From assembly GCF_031679605.1 (NCBI RefSeq), contig NZ_CP117522.1, positions 5,828,001-5,892,000 on the forward strand: 64,000 bases of DNA, given 5' to 3'. The notes below the pieces were generated by a model. The model did no database searches, was not told the DNA's origin, and saw only the letters and a list, made by a program, of their open reading frames with translations. Of this stretch, positions 9,342 to 17,792 are shown one piece after another. Source of the DNA: Streptomyces luomodiensis (GTDB lineage: Bacteria > Actinomycetota > Actinomycetes > Streptomycetales > Streptomycetaceae). Every line of letters starts with the position of its first letter. Within the stretch, counting starts at the first letter, position 1. The position numbers were made by a program, and so were the translations under genes.

Positions 9342-10505
9342 ATGGATCTCGCGTTCACACAGGACGAGGAGGACTTCCGGCGTCGGCTGCGCGCCTGGCT
9401 CGCCGACACCCTGCCCAAGCTGCCGGACCGCCCGCACCCGGCCGACTGGCCCGGCCGGCGCGCCTATGACTGCGGCTGGCAGCGCATGCTGCACGACGCG
9501 GGCTACGCCGGACTGCACTGGCCCGAGGACGCGGGCGGCCAGGGCGCCACCCCCACCCAGCATCTGATCTTCCTGGAGGAGACCGAGCGGGCCGGCGCGC
9601 CCTATGTGGGCGCCGGTTTCGTCGGACTGCTGCACGCGGGCCCCACCATCGCCGCAGAGGGCACCCCCGAGCAGCGGGCGCGCTGGCTGCCGCCGATCCT
9701 GCGCGGGGACGAGGTCTGGTGCCAGGGGTTCTCCGAACCGGACGCCGGCTCCGACCTGGCCTCGCTGCGCACCCGGGCGGTACGGGACGGTGACGCCTAT
9801 GTCGTCAGCGGAAGCAAGATCTGGACCTCGCACGCCGAGATCGCCGACTGGTGCGAGCTATTGGTGCGCACCGCGCCGGTAAACGCCGACACGCCGAAGC
9901 ACCGGGGCATCAGCTGGCTCGCGATGCCGATGGACGCGCCCGGGGTGACGGTGCGGCCGCTGCGGACCCTCGCCGGGACGGCGGAGTTCGCCGAGGTGTT
10001 CCTGGACGAGGTGCGGGTGCCGGTCACCCACCGAGTCGGGGAGGAGAACGACGGCTGGCGGGTGACCATGGTGACCCTCTCCTTCGAACGCGGTACGGCC
10101 TTCGTGGGCGAGGTGGTCGCCTGCCGACGGGTGCTGGAGGCGCTGGCCCGGACGGCGAAGGCCAACGGGCGCTGGGACGACGCGGTGCTGCGGCGCCGGT
10201 TGGGGCGGCTTGCGGCGGAGTGCGCGGCGCTGTGGCGGCTCACCCAGTGGAACGTGAGCGAGGCGCAGCGCACCGGCGGAGTGCCGGGCGTCGGTGGCTC
10301 GGTCTTCAAACTGCGCTTCTCCCAGGTGCGGCAGGAGCTGTACGACGCGGCCGCCGAGGTGCTGGGGGCGGACGCGCTGGACGCCGGTCAGGAGTGGGTC
10401 GCGGACCGGCTCTCCTCGCTCTCGTACACGATCGCGGCGGGCACCTCGCAGATCCAGCGGAACATCGTGGCCGAGCGGATCCTCGGCCTGCCGAAGGGGC
10501 GGTGA
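9342..10505 (+). CDS. Acyl-CoA dehydrogenase (catalytic-type subunit)
   Basis: A 387-residue FAD-dependent acyl-CoA dehydrogenase that introduces an alpha,beta double bond. Family motifs are WCQGFSEPDAGSDLASL (about 125-141), KIWTSHAEIADW and the C-terminal AAGTSQIQR. At the usual base position (the Glu of YEGT) it has Ala. A Glu in FERGTAF (about 246-252) may serve instead, as in isovaleryl-CoA dehydrogenase and the heteromeric FadE enzymes of mycobacterial steroid degradation (family knowledge). The stop overlaps the GTG of the next dehydrogenase gene, so the two probably form a heteromeric enzyme. The promoter contains site 1. Confidence 0.88.
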   Translation: MDLAFTQDEEDFRRRLRAWLADTLPKLPDRPHPADWPGRRAYDCGWQRMLHDAGYAGLHWPEDAGGQGATPTQHLIFLEETERAGAPYVGAGFVGLLHAGPTIAAEGTPEQRARWLPPILRGDEVWCQGFSEPDAGSDLASLRTRAVRDGDAYVVSGSKIWTSHAEIADWCELLVRTAPVNADTPKHRGISWLAMPMDAPGVTVRPLRTLAGTAEFAEVFLDEVRVPVTHRVGEENDGWRVTMVTLSFERGTAFVGEVVACRRVLEALARTAKANGRWDDAVLRRRLGRLAAECAALWRLTQWNVSEAQRTGGVPGVGGSVFKLRFSQVRQELYDAAAEVLGADALDAGQEWVADRLSSLSYTIAAGTSQIQRNIVAERILGLPKGR

Positions 10506-11635
10506 GCGGGGCCGTGGACTTCCAGCTCACGGACGACCAACGGGCGCTGCGGACCGGGGTGCGCGAACTGCTGGAACGGTGCTTTCCGCGGACCCGGCTG
10601 CGGGCGATGGTGGACATGGCGGACGGTGACGGCGCGGAGCGGGGAGCGGGGCTGGACCGGGCGCTGTGGCGGGGACTGGGCGCGGCGGGGCTCTTCGCGC
10701 TGCGGGTACCGGAGTCGGCGGGTGGGGTGGGGCTGGGGCTGCCGGAGGCGGTGCTGGCCTTCGAGGAGGCGGGCCGTGCGCTGCTGCCGGGGCCGCTGGT
10801 GGCGACGGAGCTGACGGCGGGACTGTCGGTGCCGGGGGCGTTGGCGGCGGGGGAATGGGCGGCGGATGCGGTCCGGGGCGAGGCCGTGGTGACGGCGCTG
10901 GACGAGGGGGACGCGCTGGACGAGCGGGACGCGCCGGTCAAGGAGGACGCGCTGGTCGAGCATCTGGCCTCGGCCGATGCGGTGCTGGTGCTGGGTCCGA
11001 CCGCCGTGGAGGTGATCGCGGCGGAGGCGGTGGCGCGTTCGGCGGAGCCGATACGGTCAGTGGACCCGGCCACCCCGCTGCACCGGACGGCGCCGTATCG
11101 AACGGCCCGGTGCCGCACGGCACAGCGGCGCACGGCCCCGGAGCGGGCCCGGCCGCCGGTGGTGCCCCCGGGGGCTTCGGAGGCTTTGGGGCTCGCCGCC
11201 CGGTTGCGCCGCGAGGCGGCGCTGCTGACCGCGGCGCAACAGCTGGGCAGCGCTTGCCGTACGGTCGAGCTCGCCGTAGACCATGCCAAGCGGCGCACCC
11301 AGTTCGGCCGTCCGATCGGTGCCTTCCAGGCCGTACAGCATCTGTGCGCCCAGATGCTGGTGCGCGCCGAATCAGCCAGAAGTGTGGTGTATGCGGCGGC
11401 GGTCACAGAAGACCCGGGTGACATAGCCGCCGCCAAGCTGCTGGCGGATGAGGCAGCTGTCCGCAATGCCCGCGATTGTCTGCAAGTGCACGGTGGGATG
11501 GGCTTCACCTGGGAGGCGGATGTCCATCTGCATCTCAAGCGGGCCTGGGTACGGGCAGGTCAGTGGCAGTCCGCTGCCGCTGCGGAGGAGGAACTCGCGG
11601 CCGGGCTCTTGTCGACCGTTGAAACATGTTTGTAG
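10502..11635 (+). CDS. Acyl-CoA dehydrogenase, partner subunit
   Basis: About 377 residues, GTG start overlapping the upstream stop (GTGA), hence translationally coupled. It shows RRTQFGRPIGAFQAVQH (FAD-side motif) and LQVHGGMGFTWEADVHLHLKRA near the C-terminus, typical of the partner subunit in two-subunit FadE enzymes. The middle of the protein is abnormal: an 18-bp repeat encoding ALDEGD-like units (10895-10963) and a 15-bp repeat encoding RTAxx units (11084-11143) enlarge a loop in the central domain. The enzyme probably still folds, because the flanking motifs are intact. It is the last gene before a hairpin terminator. Confidence 0.86.
   Translation: MSGAVDFQLTDDQRALRTGVRELLERCFPRTRLRAMVDMADGDGAERGAGLDRALWRGLGAAGLFALRVPESAGGVGLGLPEAVLAFEEAGRALLPGPLVATELTAGLSVPGALAAGEWAADAVRGEAVVTALDEGDALDERDAPVKEDALVEHLASADAVLVLGPTAVEVIAAEAVARSAEPIRSVDPATPLHRTAPYRTARCRTAQRRTAPERARPPVVPPGASEALGLAARLRREAALLTAAQQLGSACRTVELAVDHAKRRTQFGRPIGAFQAVQHLCAQMLVRAESARSVVYAAAVTEDPGDIAAAKLLADEAAVRNARDCLQVHGGMGFTWEADVHLHLKRAWVRAGQWQSAAAAEEELAAGLLSTVETCL
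10895..10963 (+). repeat. In-frame 18-bp tandem repeat inside acyl-CoA dehydrogenase
   Basis: Four units, the last partial, starting at 10895, 10913, 10931 and 10949. They read ALDEGD, ALDERD, APVKED and ALVEH in frame. Units one and two differ by only a few bases, indicating recent slippage or duplication. Confidence 0.8.
11084..11143 (+). repeat. In-frame 15-bp tandem repeat inside acyl-CoA dehydrogenase
   Basis: Four 15-base units starting at 11084, 11099, 11114 and 11129 encode RTAPY, RTARC, RTAQR and RTAPE. The stretch is Arg/Thr-rich and not typical of the family, so it is probably an added surface loop. Confidence 0.8.
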
Positions 11636-11677
11636 CCGAGCTCTATGGATACGCCTGAATTGTTGGGATGTCGCATT

Positions 11678-11697
11678 CTCTGGGGAGATCCCCAGAG
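11678..11697 (+). terminator. Hairpin terminator after the dehydrogenase pair
   Basis: CTCTGGGGA and TCCCCAGAG form a perfect 9-bp stem with a 2-base loop, 42 bases past the dehydrogenase stop. There is no T run, as is common for Streptomyces terminators. Confidence 0.65.
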
Positions 11698-12106
11698 CCT
11701 CCGAGGTGACCGAGCGTTGATACCGGGTTGTTTCCTAGGCGTGACTCGTCACAGGGGGGAGTCGGGCTCGTGCTCGGGTACTCTCCGTGGGGTGCGAGCG
11801 CTTAAGGGGTGCGATAAGCCCGGCGTTGCCCATGGGGCGACTCCGGGCATGCCGACGTACCCCGATCGCCCGGGGTGTGCGGCGCCCGGGTCTCGGTGTT
11901 CGAGTCCCCAGAGCGTGTGTCGCACAGTATGCCCCACGCATACTCCTTGGCGCTGGAATATGACTGAAGCGCTTGTTGGCGTGACTGTACGTCAACCATG
12001 CTGTTTCGCAAGGGGGTGCCTCCCGGCGGCGGCTGGGGGAGAGTCGCGGTCTGTGACCTCTTGGAGGTACAAGGCGATGTGTCTGCCGGTTCGGATGGTG
12101 TGAGCG
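11698..12106. other. Intergenic region before the ATPase gene
   Basis: About 410 bases with lower G+C than the flanking genes and no convincing ORF or RNA gene. It holds a 12-bp palindrome GTGACTCGTCAC (11741-11752) with the wrong spacing for the regulon motif. It also holds a weak regulon-like site, GTGACTGTACGTCAA (11981-11995), 111 bases before the GTG of the ATPase gene. Promoters for that gene presumably lie here. Confidence 0.45.
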
Positions 12107-12664
12107 GTGCAGGTACTTCAGGCGCAGATGGAGGTCAGGCCCGACCCTGCGGAGGTGAGCCGTGCCCGTCGGTGGGCCCGTTCGCGGCTCGCCGGCTCCG
12201 GGATCGGGGCCGACGAGCCGCTCGCCGAGACGTTGATCCTGCTCATCTCCGAACTCGTCACCAACGCCGTGGTGCATACGGGCTGTCCCGCCGTGCTGCG
12301 GATGCTCTTCCCCGCCCAGTCGGTGGGTGGCGGTGGGGGAAACGGCGGCAGCGGGACCTCGGGTGGCCCGTTCGGGGGCCGGGGCTCGGGTCTGGGAACG
12401 GTCCGGGTCGAGGTGGCCGACGCCAGTGACCGTGCGCCGCGCCAGCGCTCTGCCGGTGAGGGGGACACCCATGGGCGCGGGCTGGAGCTGGTCGACGGCC
12501 TCGCCGACCGGTGGGGCTGGCAGCCGGAGGGCGCCGGAAAGCGGATCTGGTGTGAAATCGACCGGGCGAAGGGTGAGGAGCCCCTCGCCCAGAGGCGGGC
12601 CGCCTCCCCTGCGACGTCACACTTGGGGCGAACCAGACAAAGTCCAGACCAGGTGTTGACGTGA
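12107..12664 (+). CDS. ATP-binding regulatory protein (HATPase_c, RsbW-like)
   Basis: A 185-residue protein with the GHKL ATPase fold used by anti-sigma-factor kinases. The N-box is ELVTNAVVHT (about residues 48-57) and the G-box GRGLELVDGLADRWG (about 124-138). A Gly/Ser-rich insert (about residues 75-102) separates the ATP-lid strands. The GTG at 12107 is the first possible start after an in-frame TGA at 12101. Streptomyces carries many such ATPases as orphan regulators. The partner here is unknown, and no anti-anti-sigma gene is adjacent. Confidence 0.75.
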   Translation: MQVLQAQMEVRPDPAEVSRARRWARSRLAGSGIGADEPLAETLILLISELVTNAVVHTGCPAVLRMLFPAQSVGGGGGNGGSGTSGGPFGGRGSGLGTVRVEVADASDRAPRQRSAGEGDTHGRGLELVDGLADRWGWQPEGAGKRIWCEIDRAKGEEPLAQRRAASPATSHLGRTRQSPDQVLT

Positions 12665-12946
12665 CGTGTTCGGTTGATCACTCTAGGATCAGCGATTCGT
12701 CGCGAGGGGACGCCGAGGGCTGTGGTGTCTGCGTGGGCTCTGTGTTCACGGGGACGTTCCTTGGCGAGTGCGGGTCGCGCCCCCGCTGCTGATACAGGGC
12801 TCAGCGCCGGGAGCCGGGTGGCGGTGCGCGGTGCCGTGCTCGGGGCGCGCATGAGCGCACCGCCACCCGAGAGGAAGCGACCCGCCGTCCCCTCCCAGAC
12901 GGCCGACGCCGCCCGACGCGGCGGGAGTCACAGGTTCGCTGGGGCG

Positions 12947-13873
12947 TCAGAGGATCGCCACGGGCGCGACCGGTGCGCCCGCGCCGCCGACGAACGGCTC
13001 GGGCGGAGCCGACAGCAGAAAGGCGTAGCGCCCCTCCTCGGCGCAGTTCTCGGACAGCTCCTCAAGATTCCAGTTCTGGCCCTGGAGCATGCCCATCTCG
13101 ACCAGATCGAGGGCGTGGACCGGCAGCCAGAGGTTCTCGATCTCCGGTGGGAAGACCTCGAAGGTCAGCGTGTCATTGGCGACCGCCGCCACATCGCGGG
13201 CGTGGAACCACTCCGGTGTGCGCAGGGAGAGGCCCGGTGAGGGGAAGGCATATGCCTCCTTCTCGCCCGCCAGATACCGCTGGATCTGCCCGGTCCGGAC
13301 GAGTGCGATATCGCCGGGGCGGACCTTGGTCCGGGCCAGTTCCTCGGCGGCATCGAGGTCTTCGGGGGTGACGGTGTGCCCGTCGGGCAGCCGCTGGACG
13401 CCCAGGGCCCGCGCCACATCGAGGAGCACCCCGCGCGAGACGAGGGGACCCGCCTTCTCGATGCCGCTGAAGGCGGCGCGGTCATGGGCGGTTATGGAGT
13501 CGGCGGGGCGGCCGTTGTAGATCCTGCCGGAGTGCGAGACATGGGTCAGCCCGTCCCAGTGGGTTCCGGCCTGTAGTCCCATCGTCACGGCGTCGTCGCT
13601 GGTCGCCACGGTGTCCGGGCCGAACATCTCGAAGTTGACCGCGATCATCGTGTGCAGCGGGTTGACCCGCCCGGGGATCATTCCGGTCTGGATGCCGTCC
13701 TGTCGCAGCGGCACCGCGAGGGGAACGCGGCGACCGGTCCGTATGGTCGCCGCGGCCTCCCGGATCACGGCATCGGTGATCAGATTGAGCGTGCCGATCT
13801 CGTCCGCCGCTCCCCAGCGGCCCCAGTTGTTGACGCGTTTGGCGATCTCGTGGAACTCGGCTGGCAGCGGCAT
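12947..13873 (-). CDS. Cyclase/kynurenine-formamidase-fold metal hydrolase
   Basis: A 308-residue protein of the putative cyclase family, metal-dependent hydrolases related to bacterial kynurenine formamidase. The metal-binding motif is visible as LQAGTHWDGLTHV (about residues 95-107). The chosen ATG at 13871-13873 follows AAGGAGACGCC; the frame runs on to 13942 without a better start. It is divergent from an SDR gene, with regulon site 2 between. A ring-opening or thioester/lactone hydrolysis step in the catabolic pathway would fit, but this is inference. Confidence 0.8.
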   Translation of the reverse strand: MPLPAEFHEIAKRVNNWGRWGAADEIGTLNLITDAVIREAAATIRTGRRVPLAVPLRQDGIQTGMIPGRVNPLHTMIAVNFEMFGPDTVATSDDAVTMGLQAGTHWDGLTHVSHSGRIYNGRPADSITAHDRAAFSGIEKAGPLVSRGVLLDVARALGVQRLPDGHTVTPEDLDAAEELARTKVRPGDIALVRTGQIQRYLAGEKEAYAFPSPGLSLRTPEWFHARDVAAVANDTLTFEVFPPEIENLWLPVHALDLVEMGMLQGQNWNLEELSENCAEEGRYAFLLSAPPEPFVGGAGAPVAPVAIL

Positions 13874-13946
13874 GGCGTCTCCTTCGTCGTTCCCGGTCGA
13901 CGTTTGTGTGCGAGGGCTTGTACTCGAGCCGCGTCTGCTCAAAAAT

Positions 13947-13961
13947 CTAACGGGCCGTCAG
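13947..13961. promoter_or_regulatory. Candidate regulon operator, site 2
   Basis: CTAACGGGCCGTCAG matches the palindrome with one arm mismatch. It lies 22 bases before the SDR start at 13984 and 73 bases upstream of the divergent cyclase-like gene, so it could control both. Confidence 0.75.
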
Positions 13962-13983
13962 AAACTCCGGGAGGGGATGCGGC

Positions 13984-14895
13984 GTGGGCAACTTCTTGGA
14001 CGGCAAGGTGGTCGCCGTCACCGGGGCCGGACGCGGTATCGGACGGGCGGTGGCCCTCGCCTGCGCGGCCGAAGGGGCTCAGGTCGTCGTCAACGACTAC
14101 GGGGTTTCGATCGAGGGCGGTGAACCGAGCAGCGAGGTCGCCGAGGCCGTGGTCAAGGAGATCACGGCGGCGGGCGGTGCGGCGGTCGCGGTCGCCGACG
14201 ACGTCTCGACCATGGCCGGTGGCCAGCGGATCGTGGACACCGCGCTCGAACAGTACGGACGGCTGGACGGGGCCGTCTGCGTCGCCGGGATCCTGCGCGA
14301 GCGGATGCTCTTCAACATGTCCGAGGAGGAGTGGGACCCGGTCGTCGCCACCCATCTCAAGGGCACCTTCACGGTCTTCCGGGCGGCGTCGGCGGTGATG
14401 CGCCGCCAGCGCTCCGGAACCCTGATCGGCTTCACCAGCGGCAACCACCAGGGCAGCGTCGCCCAGGCCAACTACGCCTCCGCCAAGGGCGGGATCATCT
14501 CCCTGGTGCGCAGCGCCGCGCTGGGGCTGCACAAGTACGGCGTCACGGCGAACTGTGTCGCACCGGTCGCCCGCACCCGGATGTCCGCCAACGTGCCGAT
14601 GGAGCTCAAGGAGATCGGCGAGCCGGAGGACGTGGCGGCCCTGGTCGTCTATCTGCTGAGCGAACGCGCCCGTGCGGAGCGGATCACCGGCCAGGTCTAC
14701 ACGATCGCGGGCCCCAAGATCGCGGTCTGGGCCCAGCCCCGTGAGCTGCGCGCCGGATACGCCGAGGGCGCCTGGACCCCGGAGAGGATCGCCGACTTCC
14801 TCCCGGGCACGGTCGGCACCGACCCCATGCCGATGCTGGCCCAGCTGGACGCCATGGCCCAGGCAGCCGCCACCGGCCAACGCCCCAACGCCTGA
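13984..14895 (+). CDS. Short-chain dehydrogenase, MFE-2 3-hydroxyacyl-CoA type
   Basis: A 303-residue SDR. The cofactor loop TGAGRGIGRA begins near residue 14, the NNAG-like motif reads CVAGILRERMLFNM (about 97-110), and the active site has YASAK (about 160-164). This pattern resembles the dehydrogenase unit of peroxisomal multifunctional enzyme type 2 and the steroid side-chain beta-oxidation dehydrogenases, so oxidation of a 3-hydroxyacyl-CoA is likely. GTG follows GGGAGGGG. It heads the run SDR, acyl-CoA dehydrogenase, aldehyde dehydrogenase, alcohol dehydrogenase, presumably one operon under site 2. Confidence 0.87.
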   Translation: MGNFLDGKVVAVTGAGRGIGRAVALACAAEGAQVVVNDYGVSIEGGEPSSEVAEAVVKEITAAGGAAVAVADDVSTMAGGQRIVDTALEQYGRLDGAVCVAGILRERMLFNMSEEEWDPVVATHLKGTFTVFRAASAVMRRQRSGTLIGFTSGNHQGSVAQANYASAKGGIISLVRSAALGLHKYGVTANCVAPVARTRMSANVPMELKEIGEPEDVAALVVYLLSERARAERITGQVYTIAGPKIAVWAQPRELRAGYAEGAWTPERIADFLPGTVGTDPMPMLAQLDAMAQAAATGQRPNA

Positions 14896-14953
14896 CGTCC
14901 GGAACGGCGGGCCGGCCGGGGAAGACCGGCCGGGACCGACGAGGGGAGAGGTT

Positions 14954-16303
14954 GTGGACTTCGCTTTCGGGCCGGAGGACGAGCGGTTCCGCGCCGAGGC
15001 ACGCGGCTGGCTGGCCGAGCACTTCACCGGACCGTTCGCCGCTCTCGCGCAACAATCCGGCGGCCGTCCCGGCGAGGGGCACGGCGACATGGCGGCCCGC
15101 CGCGCCTGGGAGCGTGAGCTGGGCACCGGCGGCTGGATCGGCATCGGCTGGGACCGCACGGACGGGGCGTACGGCAACCGCGCCGCGACCCTGACCCAAC
15201 AGGTCGTCTGGGCCGAGGAGTACGCCCGCGCCGGGGCGCCCGGCCGACTGGGGCATATCGGCGAGAACCTCCTCGCGCCCACCCTGCTCGCCCACGGCGA
15301 CTCCGCACAGCGCGCCCGCTTCCTGCCGGCCATCGCCCGCGGCGAGGAGCTGTGGTGCCAGGGCTACAGCGAGCCCGACGCCGGCTCGGACCTCGCCGGG
15401 CTGCGGACCCGCGCTGTCCACGACCCGGGCGAGGGCACCTATCGCATCACCGGACAGAAGATCTGGACCTCCCTCGCCCATGAGGCCGACTGGTGTTTTG
15501 TCCTGGCGCGCACCGAGGAGGGCTCACAGCGCCATCATGGGCTCTCCTTTCTGCTGGTGCCGATGGACCAGCCGGGACGGATCGAGGTGCGGCCGATCCG
15601 GCAGTTGACCGGGACCGCCGAGTTCAACGAGGTGTTCTTCGACGGGGCCGTGGCCCGCGCCGAACACCTCGTCGGCGGCGCGGGCCACGGCTGGCGCGTG
15701 GCCATGAGCCTGCTCGCGGTGGAGCGCGGGGTCTCCACCCTGGTCCAGCAGATCGGCTTCGCCCAGGAGTTGAGCCGGGTGGTGCGGCTGGCCCTGGAGA
15801 CCGGCGCCGCAGCGGAGCCCGTCCTGCGGGACCGGCTCATACGGCAGTGGGCCGAGCTCAAGGTCATGCGCTGGAACGCCCTGCGCACCCTGGGCACCGC
15901 GCAGAACCCCGCCCGGGAGCCCGCCCGGAACCCCGCACAGCACCCCGCCCGGGACGCCGCCCCGCGGAAGGCCGTCCCCCACAACCTTCCCCCGCGGAGC
16001 GCCGACGCCCAGGCCCGCGGCTTCCGCGACGCCGGCCCGCAGGACCCCGGCGCGCCCAGCGTCGCCAAGCTGCTGTGGGGCGGCTGGCACCAGCGGCTCG
16101 GCGAGCTGGCCATGCAGGTGAGGGGCGCCGCGGCCGCACTCGGTCCGGCGCGCTGGACAGCCGGCCGGCCGTACGAACTCGACGCCTTCCAGCGTCTCTT
16201 CCTCTTCTCACGCGCCGACACCATCTACGGCGGCTCGGACGAGATCCAGCGCACCATCATCGCCGAACGCGTACTTCACCTCCCCAAGGATTCACGCCGA
16301 TGA
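14954..16303 (+). CDS. Acyl-CoA dehydrogenase
   Basis: A 449-residue acyl-CoA dehydrogenase with WCQGYSEPDAGSDLAGL and KIWTSLAHEADWC in the middle domain and IYGGSDEIQRTIIAERVL at the C-terminus. The Glu normally in YEGT is Gly, and LAVERGVSTL holds a candidate alternative base. The protein is longer than the usual 380-400 residues because of a Pro/Ala/Arg-rich segment (about residues 315-360) that begins with a 12-bp in-frame tandem repeat. GTG follows GAGGGGAGAGG. Its TGA overlaps the ATG of the aldehyde dehydrogenase. Confidence 0.87.
   Translation: MDFAFGPEDERFRAEARGWLAEHFTGPFAALAQQSGGRPGEGHGDMAARRAWERELGTGGWIGIGWDRTDGAYGNRAATLTQQVVWAEEYARAGAPGRLGHIGENLLAPTLLAHGDSAQRARFLPAIARGEELWCQGYSEPDAGSDLAGLRTRAVHDPGEGTYRITGQKIWTSLAHEADWCFVLARTEEGSQRHHGLSFLLVPMDQPGRIEVRPIRQLTGTAEFNEVFFDGAVARAEHLVGGAGHGWRVAMSLLAVERGVSTLVQQIGFAQELSRVVRLALETGAAAEPVLRDRLIRQWAELKVMRWNALRTLGTAQNPAREPARNPAQHPARDAAPRKAVPHNLPPRSADAQARGFRDAGPQDPGAPSVAKLLWGGWHQRLGELAMQVRGAAAALGPARWTAGRPYELDAFQRLFLFSRADTIYGGSDEIQRTIIAERVLHLPKDSRR
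15899..15958 (+). repeat. In-frame 12-bp tandem repeat inside acyl-CoA dehydrogenase
   Basis: Five 12-base units start at 15899, 15911, 15923, 15935 and 15947 and encode AQNP, AREP, ARNP, AQHP and ARDA. It opens a low-complexity insertion in the C-terminal helical domain. Confidence 0.8.
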
Positions 16304-17766
16304 CGAAGACCTACGCGCACTGGATCGGCGGCTCGTGGCGGGCTCCCGGGAACGGGCACTACCCCGTCGTCAATCCCGCCACCGAGCAAACCGTCGGCCA
16401 TGCCCCCGAGGCCGACCGGGCCGACGTGGACGCCGCTGTCCGGGCCGCCCGCGCCGCGTACGACGGCTGGTCGCGCACCGCCCCCCGGGAGCGCGCCGCC
16501 GTACTCGAGCGGGCTGCCGACCTGCTCGCCGAGCACGCCCCGGACCTGGTGCCCCTCGTCCAGGCGGAGACCGGTGCGACCCTGCGTGTCGCCTCGTCCC
16601 TCCAGGTGCCCCCGGCGATCGACCGCTTCCGCCGCTACGCGCGCGGCGCCGTCGAGCCGGACACCGTGCCGCTCGCCCCGCTGCCCGTGGCCGCCACCCC
16701 GCTGGCGCCCGGCGGGCTGGTCGGGGCTGCCGCGGTCCGCCGCCCCTTGGGTGTCGTCTGCTGCATCACCTCCTACAACTTCCCTCTCACGAATCTCGCG
16801 GGCAAGGTCGCCCCGGCCCTGGCCATGGGCAATACGGTCGTGGCCAAACCCGCGCCGCAGGACCCGCTGTGCTGTCTCGAGCTCGGCCCCCTGCTCAAGG
16901 AGGCCGGGCTCCCGGACGGTGCCTTCAATGTCGTCACCGGCTCGCGCGCGGCCGTCGGCGAGGCGCTGGTAGCGCACCCCGGTGTCGACATGGTCAGCTT
17001 CACCGGATCCACCGCTGTGGGTAAGAAGATCGCCGAATCCGCGGGGAGGTCGATGAAGCGCACCCTGATGGAGCTGGGGGGCAAGGGCGCGGCCATCGTC
17101 CTGGGGGACGCCGACGAGCGAGTGATCGCGTCGGCGGTCGGGGCGGTCGGTTCGACCTTCTCCTTTCACAGCGGTCAGATCTGCACGGCTCCGACCCGGG
17201 CGCTCGTCCATCGATCGCTGTACGAGAAGGTCATCGCCGCACTCACACACTACGCAGAGTCACTGAAGATCGGGGACCCTGTGGATAACTCCACGATCGT
17301 CGGTCCGCTGATCTCCGCCGCGCAGCGCGATCGCGTCGAGGCGTATGTACTGGACGCCCGTGACCAGGGCGCCCGGATCGTCGTGGGCGGTGAACGCCCC
17401 GCGCGTAAACCCGGCTTCTACGTCGCCCCCACCCTCATCGCCGACGCCGACCCCGCCATGACCGTCGCGCGGGAGGAACTGTTCGGCCCGGTCGTCGTGG
17501 CCCTGCCCTTCGACGACGAGGACGAGGCGGTGCGGATCGCCAACTCCACCTCCTACGGCCTCTACGACTACGTCTTCAGCGCCGACGCGGGCCGGGCCTG
17601 GGCCCTCGCCGCCCGGCTGCGCAGCGGAAACATCGGCATCAACACCGCCCAGCGCCACCCCGAGACGCCGTTCGGCGGTTTCAAGGAAAGCGGTGTCGGC
17701 CGCGACGGCGGCTCGTTCGGCCTGCACGCGTACAGCGAACTGCAGTCGCTGGTCTGGGTCTCCTGA
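16300..17766 (+). CDS. NAD(P)-dependent aldehyde dehydrogenase
   Basis: A 488-residue aldehyde dehydrogenase that oxidises an aldehyde to the acid. The catalytic Cys lies in HSGQICTAPTR (about residue 291) and the general base Glu in MELGGKGAAIVL (about 256). SYNFPLTN and FTGST mark the cofactor site, and the C-terminal PFGGFKESGVGRDGG is intact. ATG overlaps the upstream TGA. Together with the following alcohol dehydrogenase it would take a primary alcohol to a carboxylate that the CoA ligases could activate (inference). Confidence 0.92.
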   Translation: MTKTYAHWIGGSWRAPGNGHYPVVNPATEQTVGHAPEADRADVDAAVRAARAAYDGWSRTAPRERAAVLERAADLLAEHAPDLVPLVQAETGATLRVASSLQVPPAIDRFRRYARGAVEPDTVPLAPLPVAATPLAPGGLVGAAAVRRPLGVVCCITSYNFPLTNLAGKVAPALAMGNTVVAKPAPQDPLCCLELGPLLKEAGLPDGAFNVVTGSRAAVGEALVAHPGVDMVSFTGSTAVGKKIAESAGRSMKRTLMELGGKGAAIVLGDADERVIASAVGAVGSTFSFHSGQICTAPTRALVHRSLYEKVIAALTHYAESLKIGDPVDNSTIVGPLISAAQRDRVEAYVLDARDQGARIVVGGERPARKPGFYVAPTLIADADPAMTVAREELFGPVVVALPFDDEDEAVRIANSTSYGLYDYVFSADAGRAWALAARLRSGNIGINTAQRHPETPFGGFKESGVGRDGGSFGLHAYSELQSLVWVS

Positions 17767-17792
17767 GGAACGGAACCGGGAGGGTGATGGGG

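Noticed and set aside
11741..11752. GTGACTCGTCAC as another regulon operator
   Set aside because: It is a palindrome but the half-site spacing differs from the N3 rule, so it does not fit the motif.
11698..12106. tRNA or other structured RNA gene in the 410-base spacer
   Set aside because: TTCGAGTCCC near 11896 resembles a T-arm, but no acceptor stem, anticodon arm or CCA end could be assembled around it.
12655..12671. TTGACGTGACGTG at the end of the ATPase gene as an operator
   Set aside because: The right arm does not match and it overlaps a coding end rather than a promoter.
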